NCBI RefSeq assembly: GCF_900129545.1
Contig: NZ_FQWB01000001.1
Location: 682,001-746,000 of the forward strand
Source of the DNA: Flavobacterium fluvii
GTDB taxonomy: Bacteria; Bacteroidota; Bacteroidia; Flavobacteriales; Flavobacteriaceae
Direction: 5' to 3'
DNA: 64,000 nt
Position 1 is the first letter of the stretch. Every line of letters begins with the position of its first letter. Below the pieces are notes generated by a model that was not told where the DNA came from, searched no databases, and saw only the letters and a list, made by a program, of their open reading frames with translations. The position numbers and the translations under genes were made by a program. This document shows, piece by piece, positions 1 through 9,137 of the stretch.

Positions 1-1
1 T

Positions 2-844
2 CCTTTCGCAGGTGCTGCAATTGGAGAATATTTCAGAGATTCTGGTCGTCCAGCTTTGATTATTTATGATGATTTGTCTAAACAAGCTGTTGCTTACCGT
101 GAGGTTTCTCTTTTGTTGAGAAGACCACCGGGACGTGAGGCTTATCCTGGAGACGTTTTCTACCTACACTCTCGTTTATTGGAAAGAGCTTGTAAAGTAA
201 TTGCCGATGACAGTATCGCTAAAGACATGAACGATTTACCAGATTCATTGAAAGGTATCGTAAAAGGTGGTGGTTCATTGACTGCTTTGCCAATTATCGA
301 AACCCAGGCTGGTGACGTTTCTGCATATATCCCAACCAACGTAATTTCGATCACTGATGGTCAGATTTTCTTGGATGGTGATTTGTTTAACTCAGGTGTT
401 CGTCCAGCGATCAACGTAGGTATTTCTGTATCTCGTGTTGGAGGTAACGCACAGATTAAATCAATGAAAAAAGTGGCAGGTACATTAAAACTGGATCAAG
501 CACAATTCCGTGAATTGGAAGCGTTTGCCAAGTTTGGTTCTGATTTGGATGCCGTTACTTTAAACGTAATCGAAAAAGGAAAAAGAAACGTTGAGATTTT
601 GAAACAAAATCTAAACGACCCTTATACTGTTGAAAACCAAACTGCCATCATCTATGCAGGTTCTAAAAACTTGTTGAGAAATGTTCCCGTGAATAAAGTA
701 AAAGAATTCGAAAAAGATTATTTGGAATTCTTGAACAACAAAAACAGGGCTACTCTTGATGCATTGAAAGCAGGTAAACTGACTGACGAAATCACGGACG
801 TTTTGGAAGCAGCAGCTAAAGAAGTTTCAGCGAAATATAACTAA
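2..844 (+). CDS. atpA: ATP synthase F1 subunit alpha, C-terminal part (partial)
   Basis: The frame is open from base 2 and the protein runs off the left edge, so only the last 280 of about 525 residues are visible. The subunit is part of the F1 hexamer that makes ATP from the proton gradient. Visible are the stretch [20 protein letters not shown] (Walker B region), the [23 protein letters not shown] segment with the conserved arginine-rich turn, the [10 protein letters not shown] and [11 protein letters not shown] segments, and the alpha-helical C-terminal domain. It is followed by atpG, the usual order in F-type operons; an 82-base hairpin-bearing gap separates them. Identity is firm; nothing odd is visible apart from the edge truncation. 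Confidence 0.97.
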   Translation, partial: PFAGAAIGEYFRDSGRPALIIYDDLSKQAVAYREVSLLLRRPPGREAYPGDVFYLHSRLLERACKVIADDSIAKDMNDLPDSLKGIVKGGGSLTALPIIETQAGDVSAYIPTNVISITDGQIFLDGDLFNSGVRPAINVGISVSRVGGNAQIKSMKKVAGTLKLDQAQFRELEAFAKFGSDLDAVTLNVIEKGKRNVEILKQNLNDPYTVENQTAIIYAGSKNLLRNVPVNKVKEFEKDYLEFLNNKNRATLDALKAGKLTDEITDVLEAAAKEVSAKYN

Positions 845-926
845 GAAGTACTAAGTAAAGAGTATTAAGTATCAAGATTTCTTGGTACTTAATGCTTAAT
901 ACTAAAGTCTTAATACTTACAAAAAA
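845..926. repeat. Long imperfect inverted repeat between atpA and atpG
   Basis: The gap between the two ATP synthase genes is almost entirely one hairpin. A 17-bp stem pairs 860-876 with 881-897 (two or three G-T pairs) around a 4-base loop. An outer 10-bp arm (846-855 with 909-918, one mismatch) extends it. The motif is built from repeated AGTATTAAG/CTTAATACT words. A T-tract is missing, so a plain terminator is unlikely; mRNA processing or stability between two subunits of different stoichiometry is possible. It resembles the TTAAG-type intergenic palindrome before the TPR gene. Confidence 0.75.
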
Positions 927-1787
927 ATGGCAAATTTAAAGGAAATCCGTAATAGAATTACTTCCGTTTCATCGACGATGCAGATTACTTCTGCGATGAA
1001 AATGGTTTCTGCAGCAAAGCTGAAGAAGGCACAAGATGCCATCACCGCAATGCGACCTTATGCCGAAAAATTAACGGAATTATTGCAAAATCTTTCGGCA
1101 ACTCTTGATGGAGATGTTGGAGGAGAATTCACCAAACAACGCGAGCTCAAGAAAGTATTGGTTGTTGCCATTACTTCAAACAGAGGTTTGTGCGGTGCTT
1201 TTAACAGCAACGTGATCAAGGAAGTTAAAAACCGTGCCGATTTTTACGCAGGAAAACAAGTTGATGTTTTTGCCATAGGTAAAAAAGGAAACGATATTTT
1301 GACTAAAACACTTACCGTTGTTGACAATCAAAGTCACGTTTTTGATGCATTGACTTTTGACAATGTTACAGTAATTGCTGAAACTTTGACTCAAAAATTC
1401 GTGTCTGGTGAGTATGACAAAATCGAATTGGTGTACAACCAATTTAAAAATGCCGCTACTCAAATCGTTCAAACCGAACAATTTTTGCCATTGGCTCCAA
1501 TAAAATCAGACAAACCGGCTTCAACTGGTGATTATATTTTTGAACCATCCAAAGAAGAAATCGTGTTGACCTTGATTCCAAAATCATTGAAAACACAATT
1601 GTATAAAGGAATTAGAGATTCATTTGCTTCTGAACACGGAGCGCGTATGACTGCAATGCACAAAGCAACAGACAACGCAACTGAATTGAGAGACCAATTG
1701 AAATTGACTTACAACAAAGCGCGTCAGGCTGCAATTACCAACGAAATCTTGGAGATTGTTGGTGGAGCAGAAGCTTTGAAAGGATAA
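927..1787 (+). CDS. atpG: ATP synthase F1 subunit gamma
   Basis: Central rotor stalk of F1, which couples rotation of the c-ring to ATP synthesis in the alpha3beta3 head. The 286 residues match the usual family length. The N-terminal helix carries the family pattern LKEIRNRITSVSSTMQITSAMKMVSAAKL, the middle has SNRGLCGAFNSN, and the C-terminal helix ends ...NKARQAAITNEILEIVGGAEAL, which is the gamma-subunit signature. It begins with ATG after an A-run, 82 bases after atpA, and is closed by a strong terminator, so it is the last gene of this atp transcription unit. In many Bacteroidota atpB/atpC (beta, epsilon) lie in a separate unit, which agrees with their absence here. Confidence 0.97.
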   Translation: MANLKEIRNRITSVSSTMQITSAMKMVSAAKLKKAQDAITAMRPYAEKLTELLQNLSATLDGDVGGEFTKQRELKKVLVVAITSNRGLCGAFNSNVIKEVKNRADFYAGKQVDVFAIGKKGNDILTKTLTVVDNQSHVFDALTFDNVTVIAETLTQKFVSGEYDKIELVYNQFKNAATQIVQTEQFLPLAPIKSDKPASTGDYIFEPSKEEIVLTLIPKSLKTQLYKGIRDSFASEHGARMTAMHKATDNATELRDQLKLTYNKARQAAITNEILEIVGGAEALKG

Positions 1788-1810
1788 TATTTTTATTCGA
1801 TAGATATTAA

Positions 1811-1838
1811 AAGTCCCGCATTTGCGGGACTTTTTTTT
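1811..1838 (+). terminator. Rho-independent terminator of the atp operon
   Basis: A GC-rich stem (1811-1820 pairing with 1823-1832, AGTCCCGCA against TGCGGGACT) is followed directly by a run of eight T. It lies 23 bases after the atpG stop. Confidence 0.93.
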
Positions 1839-1888
1839 AGTCCTATTTTCTATTTTAGTTAGGCAATAATAACCAATGAAATTAGATT

Positions 1889-2623
1889 TTAGTCTTTATT
1901 TAATTTTTTAAATTCGGAATTTTTTGCAAATAAAAAATCCATTAATTCCAGTTCATTGGAGTTTTCTATTAATTTTTTTGATTTTGAATCAGCATCACAA
2001 AACTCCAAAAACAGATGGATTTCGTCAGGATTTAATTTTAAATATTTACTAAAAAACTCTTGACTAATATTGTTTTTAGCTAATTCTTTAAAATCCATTT
2101 TAATTATTTCTTTAGCCTTGTTTTCCTTTTGTTTGGTAAATAATTTTGCCATTCTTCCGAAAATTTTAATTATATCTGGACCATAAGTAATACTTCCATC
2201 AGTGCCAAAGGGATTTTTTTTCTGGCTGTAGGCGTCATCCGGAACCTGGGTATCAAGAAGTTCTTGCATATTAGGAATTAATGGTGCTATAATTTTGTTT
2301 GTAATTACGACTTCATCCAATTCTTCCGTTTTTTTGATAAGCTTAATGACCAAATTGGTGTTCTGAAAGTCGGCTTCTTTGAAGGTTATAGTTTTGTATT
2401 CATAATTTTTGGATATAAAAATAATTTCATCTCCCACTTTTGCCAAGATTGAAAAAACACCAGAATTATTGGTAATCACGATGTTTTTAGAAACTAAATT
2501 GACTACTTCTATGCCTTGTAATGTAAAATCATTACACATAACAGTACCCTTTACTTTTTCCGTTTGTGAATGCAATAATTGTGATGAAATAAAAAAATAA
2601 GTCAGGAGTAATTTATATCCCAT
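1889..2623 (-). CDS. Secreted protein with carboxypeptidase-regulatory-like N-terminal domain
   Basis: Function unknown. The 244-residue protein starts with a hydrophobic signal peptide ending near LLHSQ. Residues about 22-105 read like the CarboxypepD_reg-like beta-sandwich that precedes TonB-dependent receptors: KVKGTVMCNDFTLQGIEVVNL, NNSGVFSILAKVGDEIIFIS, and a closing ELDEVVI strand. The rest (about 110-244) is charged and helical and has no beta-barrel, so this is a short stand-alone member, not a receptor. Flavobacteria have many such small proteins of unknown role. It is a single gene facing the atp operon, with no partner nearby. Confidence 0.7.
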   Translation of the reverse strand: MGYKLLLTYFFISSQLLHSQTEKVKGTVMCNDFTLQGIEVVNLVSKNIVITNNSGVFSILAKVGDEIIFISKNYEYKTITFKEADFQNTNLVIKLIKKTEELDEVVITNKIIAPLIPNMQELLDTQVPDDAYSQKKNPFGTDGSITYGPDIIKIFGRMAKLFTKQKENKAKEIIKMDFKELAKNNISQEFFSKYLKLNPDEIHLFLEFCDADSKSKKLIENSNELELMDFLFAKNSEFKKLNKD

Positions 2624-3031
2624 AGGCTGGTTTTTAATCTAAAATTAAATGTAGTGTAACGGTATGTCTATCTTATAAAGAGCAGTTACATTTATGAAGC
2701 AACAATAGTAGTAATTATTTGTTATGGATATAATATTCTTGTGACAGTATTAACAGATTAGTACTACAGTTTTTTTGAAAAAAGAGATGACGAGCTATTA
2801 TTTGCATAATCAAAACTATTTTTAGCGAAGCATTTAAGAGGATAGAAAAAACACTTTATAAAAAAGGCGATTGAAAATAGTTTTCTATCGCCTTTTTTGT
2901 GTTTTGTAATCGGGTTAAAACAGTTGGTGTTTTTCTTCTATATTGATTACCACTATTAGTTGTTTCTATCCAAATAGCGATGCGTTTCCGTTGTGGCCAA
3001 TAAAAACGGAATCAATTTTTCTGTTTCGTCA
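2624..3031. other. Intergenic region with a terminator and a possible relic reading frame
   Basis: About 400 bases between two minus-strand genes. It contains the hairpin at 2860-2898 (listed separately). On the minus strand, directly after the BNR gene stop, an open stretch of about 25 codons lies in a shifted frame and ends at 2956; it may be the lost C-terminus of that gene. No other gene is visible. Confidence 0.5.
2860..2898 (-). terminator. Hairpin terminator downstream of the BNR lipoprotein gene
   Basis: AAAAAAGGCGAT (2860-2871) pairs with ATCGCCTTTTTT (2887-2898); an inner GAAAA/TTTTC stem closes a three-base loop. Runs of A on one side and T on the other make it work on either strand; by position it serves the minus-strand gene ending at 3032. 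Confidence 0.8.
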
Positions 3032-4339
3032 TTATTTGGGTAATTGATTTATTTCCAGTACTTGTATCATCGTGGGTTCCGTTTTGGCGAGTCCTTCACC
3101 ATCAATTTGATTCACCTTTTGGACAAAAATATGCAGTTTGTTTTTCTTGTCCCATAGCGAAATATCATGATTGGGTTCCCATTCACCTACTGGAGTTGCC
3201 GATAAATCCATCACTTTCCATGAATTTCCTTGGTTTAGATTGGTATAAGCCACCGCTATTTTATTGTCACGTTCTTTGTCTCGAAAAAGAAGGTATAAAT
3301 AGCGATTCTTTCCTTGTTCTTGGACTAATACATCGGGTCTGGAAATCGGAATCTGTTTGGTGCCACCGCCTCCCAAATAAAAGGACGTTTGTCGAAAAGC
3401 GGTGTTTGTTTTTTTCCAAACGCCATTTTCCAAATACACAATTTGAAATTGTGGAATATTGTTATCGCTCCAATAACTGGCGATATAAGGATTTCCTTTG
3501 GCATCAGTCGTCATGGCCGTTTGATTGATTAAACTGCTTTTTTCTGGAATCTTCCAAGCCAATTCAGCCGTAGCGACAGTTATGGGCAAGGTGTATTTTT
3601 CACCATTCGATTTTTCCCAACTCAAGCCGCCATCTTTGGAGCGGGCATAACATAAATCGTGGTTGGTGGACACGTCCCAACTTTCTCTCCAAACCCAGGA
3701 AAGATGAATCACGCCTTTTGAATCCACTTTGGCTTGCCAATAGGCGCTGCGGTTGTTTTCGCCGTTCAATAAATTCGTTTGCAATTGTGACCATTTCTTG
3801 TCTTCCAGATTATAGGAATTGATAACCATGTTCCCTCTGCCGGAAGCACCGGAACGATAAAAAAATAACAGATTTCCGTTGGGTAGATTGTAAAACTCGG
3901 GATAAGTAAGCTTTTGTTCTGAAATGCCGGTCATTGGTTCTTCGTTTCCTAAATCCAGACCTAAAGGCAGTTTACTTTTGGCATATCGAAGTTTGGTGTC
4001 GTGATGATCCCAACTTACATGCAAATAACCATCTCCATCCACGGCAATACTGATACTGTTGTGGGCATCTTTTACATTTCCTTTATAAGGTGTTTTAACG
4101 ATGTCCCAATGAGTGGTGTTTAATTTTCTTTTGCCCAAAACCAATGTGCCATCGGCATCGTAATACCCAATGAATTGAAAATTTTTGAAGCTTGTCAACG
4201 CGTTTTTTCTAAACTTGACGGTATTGACGGAATTATTGCTCCAACCATAACCAACAGCGGTTTCCACATTATTTTTTGTGGCACAGGCAAATAAGCTCAG
4301 TATGCATAAGCCACAAATAATTTTTTTATAGATATTCAT
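3032..4339 (-). CDS. BNR_4-type beta-propeller lipoprotein (PL24-like fold)
   Basis: Likely a surface or periplasmic carbohydrate-active beta-propeller. The 435-residue protein begins with a lipoprotein signal (lipobox LFAC, Cys at about residue 19). The segment DAHNSISIAVDGDGYLHVSW, then DHHDTKLRYAKS, is typical of the BNR_4 family, whose members include ulvan lyases of PL24 and many uncharacterised proteins of polysaccharide loci. Further blades are GNLLFFYRSGASGRGNMVIN and the WVWRESWDVSTNHDLCYARS/DGG 'Asp-box'-like repeat. The His-rich blade could be the active site. It stands alone between housekeeping genes, so the substrate cannot be inferred. The C-terminus may have been shortened by a frameshift (see findings). 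Confidence 0.75.
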   Translation of the reverse strand: MNIYKKIICGLCILSLFACATKNNVETAVGYGWSNNSVNTVKFRKNALTSFKNFQFIGYYDADGTLVLGKRKLNTTHWDIVKTPYKGNVKDAHNSISIAVDGDGYLHVSWDHHDTKLRYAKSKLPLGLDLGNEEPMTGISEQKLTYPEFYNLPNGNLLFFYRSGASGRGNMVINSYNLEDKKWSQLQTNLLNGENNRSAYWQAKVDSKGVIHLSWVWRESWDVSTNHDLCYARSKDGGLSWEKSNGEKYTLPITVATAELAWKIPEKSSLINQTAMTTDAKGNPYIASYWSDNNIPQFQIVYLENGVWKKTNTAFRQTSFYLGGGGTKQIPISRPDVLVQEQGKNRYLYLLFRDKERDNKIAVAYTNLNQGNSWKVMDLSATPVGEWEPNHDISLWDKKNKLHIFVQKVNQIDGEGLAKTEPTMIQVLEINQLPK

Positions 4340-4547
4340 TGAATCGGTATTTTAAAAAAAGTAAAAATAGCGAACTTTATGACTAATATGAGTCTATAAA
4401 TTCACTTTTTTGGGTTGCAGATGGTTTAGATAGAGATTCCAAATCGAGAAAAAATATGTTTTTCAAGCTAGGACAGTTGGCAACAAGCCGTGAATAATTA
4501 CTAAATATATTGAATCAACAAAACCCGCATTAAACCAAAGAAATGGT

Positions 4548-4555
4548 TATTTTTG
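4548..4555 (+). promoter_or_regulatory. Candidate -7 box TATTTTTG upstream of the flippase gene
   Basis: Matches the Bacteroidota sigma-A -7 consensus TAnnTTTG exactly and lies 27 bases before the TTG start at 4582. I do not see a convincing -33 TTG element at the right distance, so this is a tentative call. Confidence 0.45.
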
Positions 4556-4581
4556 TCTTATAAAAATTAACAGACACACTT

Positions 4582-6045
4582 TTGGGATTATATAAAAACC
4601 TTTTCAAACAAACGGCCATATACGGACTAGCGACGGTTTTGCCTCGAATGCTGAGTTTCTTGCTGGTACGATTGTATACGGGAATATTGCCAACGGCCGA
4701 ATATGGTGAAGTTTCCATCTTGCTTTCTTGGATGGTTTTTTTCAACGTGATTTTGTCCTACGGAATGGAAACCGCTTTTTTTCGCTTTTATAATTCCGAA
4801 AAAGACAAGCAAAACGTGATTGCCACCAGCACGATTTCCATATTCTGGTCTTCGATGTTCTTCCTTTTTGGCGCCTTGATTTTCAGGAATTCCCTGGCGG
4901 CTTTGGCCAATGTCGAAGTGCAATATGTGACCTATTCCATTTGGATTCTGGTTTTGGATGCCTTGGTTATCGTTCCGTTTTCGAAACTGCGGGCCAATCA
5001 ACGACCAATGATGTATGCCGCCATCAAGATAGGAAATGTGGCGGTCAACTTGATTCTCAACATTTTCTTTTTATTGTATTTGCCAAAATTAGCAGCCGAT
5101 AATCCACATACATTCATAGAAAGTGTATACATCGAAAACTTCGAAATCGGCTATATTTTCGTTGCCAACTTATTGGCCAGCTTCTTGACGCTGGTCGTGC
5201 TTTCGCCAAACTACCTTTCCTTGAATCGAAAATTCGACAAGTTGCTTTGGAAAAAAATGATGAAATATGGTCTGCCTATTTTGGTGGCGGGAATTGCTTT
5301 TGCGGTCAACGAGCATTTCGACAAAATTCTATTGGGTTATTTACTTCCGGAAAATATTGCCAAATCTGAGGTTGGGGCTTATTCCGCCTGTTATAAATTG
5401 GGATTGTTCATGGTTTTGTTTGCCACGGCTTTCCGTCTGGGAATCGAACCTTTCTTTTTTAGTCATTCCGGCAACGAAAACGCACCGCAGACGTATGCCG
5501 TTATTACCAAGTATTTCGTGATATTGGGGTCCTTGATTCTGCTTGGCGTGATTGTTTTTGCCGATATCTTGAAATTTCTTTTGCTCGACAAAGAATCCTA
5601 TTGGGAGGCGATGAAAGTCGTTCCGCTGATCATTTTGGCCAATTTCTTTTTGGGTATTTACAACAACCTTTCCGTTTGGTACAAACTGACCGACAAAACC
5701 CAGATTGGGGCTTATATTTCCATTGTGGGAGCAGTGCTGACCTTGGTTTTAAATTATTTATTAATTCCAAAATACAGTTATTATGGTTCGGCAATTGCCA
5801 CCATAACAGCTTATGGAAGCATGATGGGGATTTCTTATGTACTCGGAAAGAAGTATTATCCAATCCCGTATGACATGAAAAAAATTGGCGGATATTTGGG
5901 CTTGTCCATCCTTTTTTCTGTTATTTCTTTCTATAAATTTAGAGAAAATTATTTCGTTGGAATCCCGTTGTTAATTGGATTTATGTATTTTGTTTATCAC
6001 AACGAGAAAGAGACAATATTAGGAATCTTAAACCGAAAAAAATAA
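4582..6045 (+). CDS. Oligosaccharide flippase (Wzx-type, MOP superfamily)
   Basis: Integral membrane protein expected to flip a lipid-linked oligosaccharide across the inner membrane during surface-polysaccharide synthesis. The 487 residues contain about 12-14 hydrophobic helices and the N-terminal pattern [20 protein letters not shown] then [17 protein letters not shown], typical of the polysaccharide_synt family in Flavobacteriaceae. The start is TTG; the conserved sequence begins right at it (GLYKNLF), and no in-frame ATG lies upstream. dut and a nucleotidyltransferase follow on the same strand, the conserved order in this family, but no glycosyltransferases are nearby, so the glycan is unknown. 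Confidence 0.88.
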   Translation: MGLYKNLFKQTAIYGLATVLPRMLSFLLVRLYTGILPTAEYGEVSILLSWMVFFNVILSYGMETAFFRFYNSEKDKQNVIATSTISIFWSSMFFLFGALIFRNSLAALANVEVQYVTYSIWILVLDALVIVPFSKLRANQRPMMYAAIKIGNVAVNLILNIFFLLYLPKLAADNPHTFIESVYIENFEIGYIFVANLLASFLTLVVLSPNYLSLNRKFDKLLWKKMMKYGLPILVAGIAFAVNEHFDKILLGYLLPENIAKSEVGAYSACYKLGLFMVLFATAFRLGIEPFFFSHSGNENAPQTYAVITKYFVILGSLILLGVIVFADILKFLLLDKESYWEAMKVVPLIILANFFLGIYNNLSVWYKLTDKTQIGAYISIVGAVLTLVLNYLLIPKYSYYGSAIATITAYGSMMGISYVLGKKYYPIPYDMKKIGGYLGLSILFSVISFYKFRENYFVGIPLLIGFMYFVYHNEKETILGILNRKK

Positions 6046-6058
6046 AAATTATAAACAT

Positions 6059-6078
6059 GGACAAGTGGCGACTTGTCC
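6059..6078. repeat. Perfect 8-bp hairpin before dut
   Basis: GGACAAGT (6059-6066) and ACTTGTCC (6071-6078) flank a four-base GGCG loop. It lies between the flippase stop and the dut start, without a T-tract. It could shape dut translation or be part of a dispersed repeat. Confidence 0.55.
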
Positions 6079-6101
6079 CTAGGTCACATCAAAATAAAAA
6101 A

Positions 6102-6536
6102 ATGAAAATAAATATTATCAACAAATCGCAACACGACTTGCCCAACTATGAGACCATTGCTTCGGCTGGAATGGATTTAAGAGCGAATCTAACTGAATCC
6201 ATAACCTTGAATCCATTGGAAAGAACGATTGTAAAAACAGGTCTTTTCATCGAATTACCCATAGGTTATGAAGCGCAAGTTCGACCAAGAAGCGGCTTGG
6301 CTGCCAAAAAAGGAATTACGGTGCTCAATTCACCCGGAACTGTTGATGCCGATTATCGTGGTGAAATTGGAGTGATTTTGGTAAATTTATCCAATGAAGC
6401 TTTCGTTATTGAAAATGGTGAACGCATTGCCCAATTAATAATTGCCAAGCACGAAAGAGCCGAATGGATTGAAGTTCAGGAATTATCCGAAACATCAAGA
6501 GGAGAGGGCGGTTTTGGAAGTACGGGAGTGAAGTAA
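6102..6536 (+). CDS. dut: dUTP diphosphatase
   Basis: Hydrolyses dUTP to dUMP and pyrophosphate, keeping uracil out of DNA and supplying dTMP synthesis. All five motifs of the trimeric dUTPase family are present: [46 protein letters not shown], and the C-terminal EGGFGSTG P-loop-like arm. I choose the ATG at 6102 (144 residues), because the conserved sequence KINIINKS begins there; an in-frame ATG at 6057 would add 15 unconserved residues that overlap the hairpin. The gene sits in the conserved flippase / dut / nucleotidyltransferase / TPR / DUF4292 / EnvC order. Confidence 0.95.
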   Translation: MKINIINKSQHDLPNYETIASAGMDLRANLTESITLNPLERTIVKTGLFIELPIGYEAQVRPRSGLAAKKGITVLNSPGTVDADYRGEIGVILVNLSNEAFVIENGERIAQLIIAKHERAEWIEVQELSETSRGEGGFGSTGVK

Positions 6537-6637
6537 GTATTCAGTATTTAGTCGCAGTTAGCAGTTTTAAACAGAAAATTAATAGTTGAAAGTATTTAGT
6601 TTAGTCTTAATACTCAAATCTTAACACAATTAGAAAA

Positions 6638-7648
6638 ATGAAAATAATAGTACCAATGGCTGGACGTGGTTCCAGATTAAGACCTCACACATTAACCATT
6701 CCTAAACCATTAATTCCAATTGCAGGAAAACCGATCGTTCACCGTTTGGTTGAAGATATTGCAGGGGTTTTAAATCAGGATATTGAAGAAATTGCCTTTA
6801 TCATTCACGAAAGCTTTGGAAAAAAAGTAGAAGAGGATTTAATCGCCATTGCTCAAAAGTTAGGTTCAAAAGGGACTATTTATTATCAAAATGAAGCACT
6901 TGGAACAGGTCATGCGATTATGTGTGCCAAAGATTCTTTGAGCGGACCAGCGGTTATTGCTTATGCCGACACCTTGATTCGTGCCGACTTCGATTTGGAT
7001 CAAAATGCAGACAGCGTAATTTGGGTAAAAAAAGTGGATCAACCGGAAGCTTTTGGCGTGGTCAATTTGAATGAAGCAAATCAAATCATTGAATTGGTCG
7101 AAAAACCTAAAGAATTTGTTTCTGACCTTGCCGTTATCGGGATTTACTATTTCAAGGATGTTGCGGTTTTGAAAAATGAATTGCAATATGTGTTGGACAA
7201 CAACATTATTCACGGTGGCGAATACCAGATTAATGACGGAATCAAGCAAATGATGGCCAAAGGCATGATTTTTGTACCGGGAGAAGTCGCCGAATGGATG
7301 GATTGCGGCAACAAAGACGTTACGGTTGAAACCAATTCCAGAATGTTGGGATTTTTGCATCAAGATGGCGAGCAATTGGTAGCCAAAAACGTAAAATTGG
7401 AGAATTCAGTTATTATTCCTCCTTGTTATATTGGAGAAAACGTAATTTTAATTAACTCAACGGTTGGGCCAAACGTGTCTTTGGGAGATGGATGTCACGT
7501 TATTGACAGCGTAATAAAAAATAGTTTGGTGCAAACATATTCGCATATCAAAAATGCCAAGTTGGACAACGCGATGATAGGAAGTCACGCCAGTTTCAAC
7601 GGCAATTTTACCAGTATCAGCATTGGCGATTATTCGGTGTTGGAATAA
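6638..7648 (+). CDS. Sugar-phosphate nucleotidyltransferase with left-handed beta-helix tail
   Basis: Likely activates a sugar-1-phosphate with an NTP (glucose-1-phosphate thymidylyl- or uridylyltransferase type). The N-terminus has the nucleotide-binding signature PMAGRGSRLRPHTLTIPKPL, residues about 6-25, with the catalytic R and K. The middle contains ALGTGHAI, AYADTLI and the acceptor-binding VEKPKEF. The C-terminal third (about 245-336) shows hexapeptide-like turns (NSVIIPPCYIGENV, STVGPNVSLGDGC), as in bifunctional family members, but no separate acetyltransferase domain is evident. Length is 336. The 101-base gap before it contains degenerate AGTATTTAG words. The exact sugar and nucleotide cannot be told from sequence. 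Confidence 0.88.
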   Translation: MKIIVPMAGRGSRLRPHTLTIPKPLIPIAGKPIVHRLVEDIAGVLNQDIEEIAFIIHESFGKKVEEDLIAIAQKLGSKGTIYYQNEALGTGHAIMCAKDSLSGPAVIAYADTLIRADFDLDQNADSVIWVKKVDQPEAFGVVNLNEANQIIELVEKPKEFVSDLAVIGIYYFKDVAVLKNELQYVLDNNIIHGGEYQINDGIKQMMAKGMIFVPGEVAEWMDCGNKDVTVETNSRMLGFLHQDGEQLVAKNVKLENSVIIPPCYIGENVILINSTVGPNVSLGDGCHVIDSVIKNSLVQTYSHIKNAKLDNAMIGSHASFNGNFTSISIGDYSVLE

Positions 7649-7702
7649 TAAAGATGTATTAATTCCGCTTGAAAATTTAAGAAATAAAGCTATTTTCTTT
7701 TC

Positions 7703-7765
7703 AACCATTAAGAAATGAAGGTTCATTAAGACTAAAAACTTAATTTTCTTCATTTCTTAATGGTT
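7703..7765. repeat. TTAAG-type intergenic palindrome before the TPR gene
   Basis: An 18-bp perfect stem pairs 7703-7720 with 7748-7765; after a 4-base mismatch the stem resumes (ATTAAG against CTTAAT) towards an 8-base loop. The right arm ends 15 bases before the TPR start, so the hairpin would sit in its leader. No T-run follows, which argues against a simple terminator. Word content (CATTAAG/CTTAATG) resembles the atpA-atpG palindrome. Confidence 0.75.
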
Positions 7766-7779
7766 TTAAAAAAGCATAA

Positions 7780-9129
7780 ATGAAAAAAACGGTTTCATTC
7801 TTTTTATTCTTGGTTTTGCTTTGCAATTCGGCCGTGTTATTGGCGCAAACCGAACCCGAAGAAATCAAGCAGGAGCCCGATAAATTCCAGGATTATTTTT
7901 ATGAATCCTTGAAGCAAAAAGGAATCGAGAATTACGATAAAGCCATTACGGCATTGGAACAATGTTTGAAATTGAAACCCAATGATGCCGTCGTTTATTC
8001 GGAAATGGGAAAGAATTATTTCGCCTTAAAAAAATACGATGAAAGCTATGTTTCATTCGAAAAAGCCACACAAATTGACCCCAAGAACAAATGGTTTTGG
8101 GTAGGGATGTATGAAGCAAGTTATGCAGACAAAAATTATGGTCGAGCCCTGATTTCAATCAATAAATTGATAACGTTTGATGAAATTTACAAGGAGGATT
8201 TGACTTCTCTTTACATGGTCACGCAACAATATGACAAAGCGCTCGTTCTCATCAATGAGCTGAACGAGACAATTGGAAAAACAGACTTGAGGGAGAATTA
8301 TAAAATGCAGATTTTGTCGCAAGGCAATTTTCAGAATACCGAAATAGACAATCTAATTGTCCAAATAGAAAAAAATCCAAAAGAGCAATCCAATTACGTC
8401 AACTTGATTCGATTGTATTTGAATAATGGAGATACCAAAAAAGCATTTGATATCACCAAAAAATTGGAGGCGGCCATTCCAAATTCGGCTTGGGCTCAAG
8501 TAGGGATGTTCAAGTATTATTTGGTCAATAAAGAAAACGAGAAAGCCATAAAATCAATGAATGTGGCTTTGGCAAGCCCCGAAATAGATTCCGCCATAAA
8601 GCATCAAATACTGAACGAGTTTTTGATTTTTGTAACCAAAAATCCGCAATATGGACCCGATTTGGAGAAAGCAATAACCTATTTTGACAAAGACCCAAAC
8701 ATAAATGTAGCCAAGGAAATAGGGAAATATTATCACAATAAAAAGCAATGGGATAAAGCTATTTACTATTATGAACTAAGCTTGAAAAACAGTTCTGGAC
8801 AAGATGTCGAGACTAATTTGCTATTGCTTCAGGCGTATGTCGAAACCAAACAATTTGAATTGGTTGCCAAAAAAGCAACGCCATTGGTAGAAACATTTCC
8901 TACGCAGCCGCAGTTTTATTATTATTCGGGAATGGCTTACAATCAATTGCAGCAATTCAAGAAGGCAAAGGAAATGCTCGAAATGGGAATGGATTATGTG
9001 GTTGATGATCTGCCGTTGGAAATTAATTTCAACATTCAATTGGGAGAAGCGTACAATGGATTGGGTGATTTCAAGAAAAAAGAGCAATATTTTTCCAAAG
9101 CCAATCAATTATTAAAAAATAAAAAATAA
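7780..9129 (+). CDS. Secreted tetratricopeptide-repeat protein
   Basis: Protein-protein scaffold in the periplasm; the partner is unknown. The 449-residue product has a signal peptide ending near VLLAQ, then an acidic linker and repeated 34-residue helix pairs, for example KGIENYDKAITALEQCLKLKPND, VYSEMGKNYFALKKYDESYV and FYYYSGMAYNQLQQFKKAKE. The first gene of a tight three-gene unit: DUF4292 follows after 8 bases and the EnvC-like gene after 23. This triplet is conserved in flavobacteria and suggests an outer-membrane or cell-wall assembly role, but that is inference from context. Confidence 0.88.
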   Translation: MKKTVSFFLFLVLLCNSAVLLAQTEPEEIKQEPDKFQDYFYESLKQKGIENYDKAITALEQCLKLKPNDAVVYSEMGKNYFALKKYDESYVSFEKATQIDPKNKWFWVGMYEASYADKNYGRALISINKLITFDEIYKEDLTSLYMVTQQYDKALVLINELNETIGKTDLRENYKMQILSQGNFQNTEIDNLIVQIEKNPKEQSNYVNLIRLYLNNGDTKKAFDITKKLEAAIPNSAWAQVGMFKYYLVNKENEKAIKSMNVALASPEIDSAIKHQILNEFLIFVTKNPQYGPDLEKAITYFDKDPNINVAKEIGKYYHNKKQWDKAIYYYELSLKNSSGQDVETNLLLLQAYVETKQFELVAKKATPLVETFPTQPQFYYYSGMAYNQLQQFKKAKEMLEMGMDYVVDDLPLEINFNIQLGEAYNGLGDFKKKEQYFSKANQLLKNKK

Positions 9130-9137
9130 CAATTCAA

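Noticed and set aside
6537..6637. Third hairpin of the TTAAG type before the nucleotidyltransferase
   Set aside because: Similar words occur (AGTATTTAG, CTTAATACT) but I could not find a stable stem, so it is only mentioned as possible decay.
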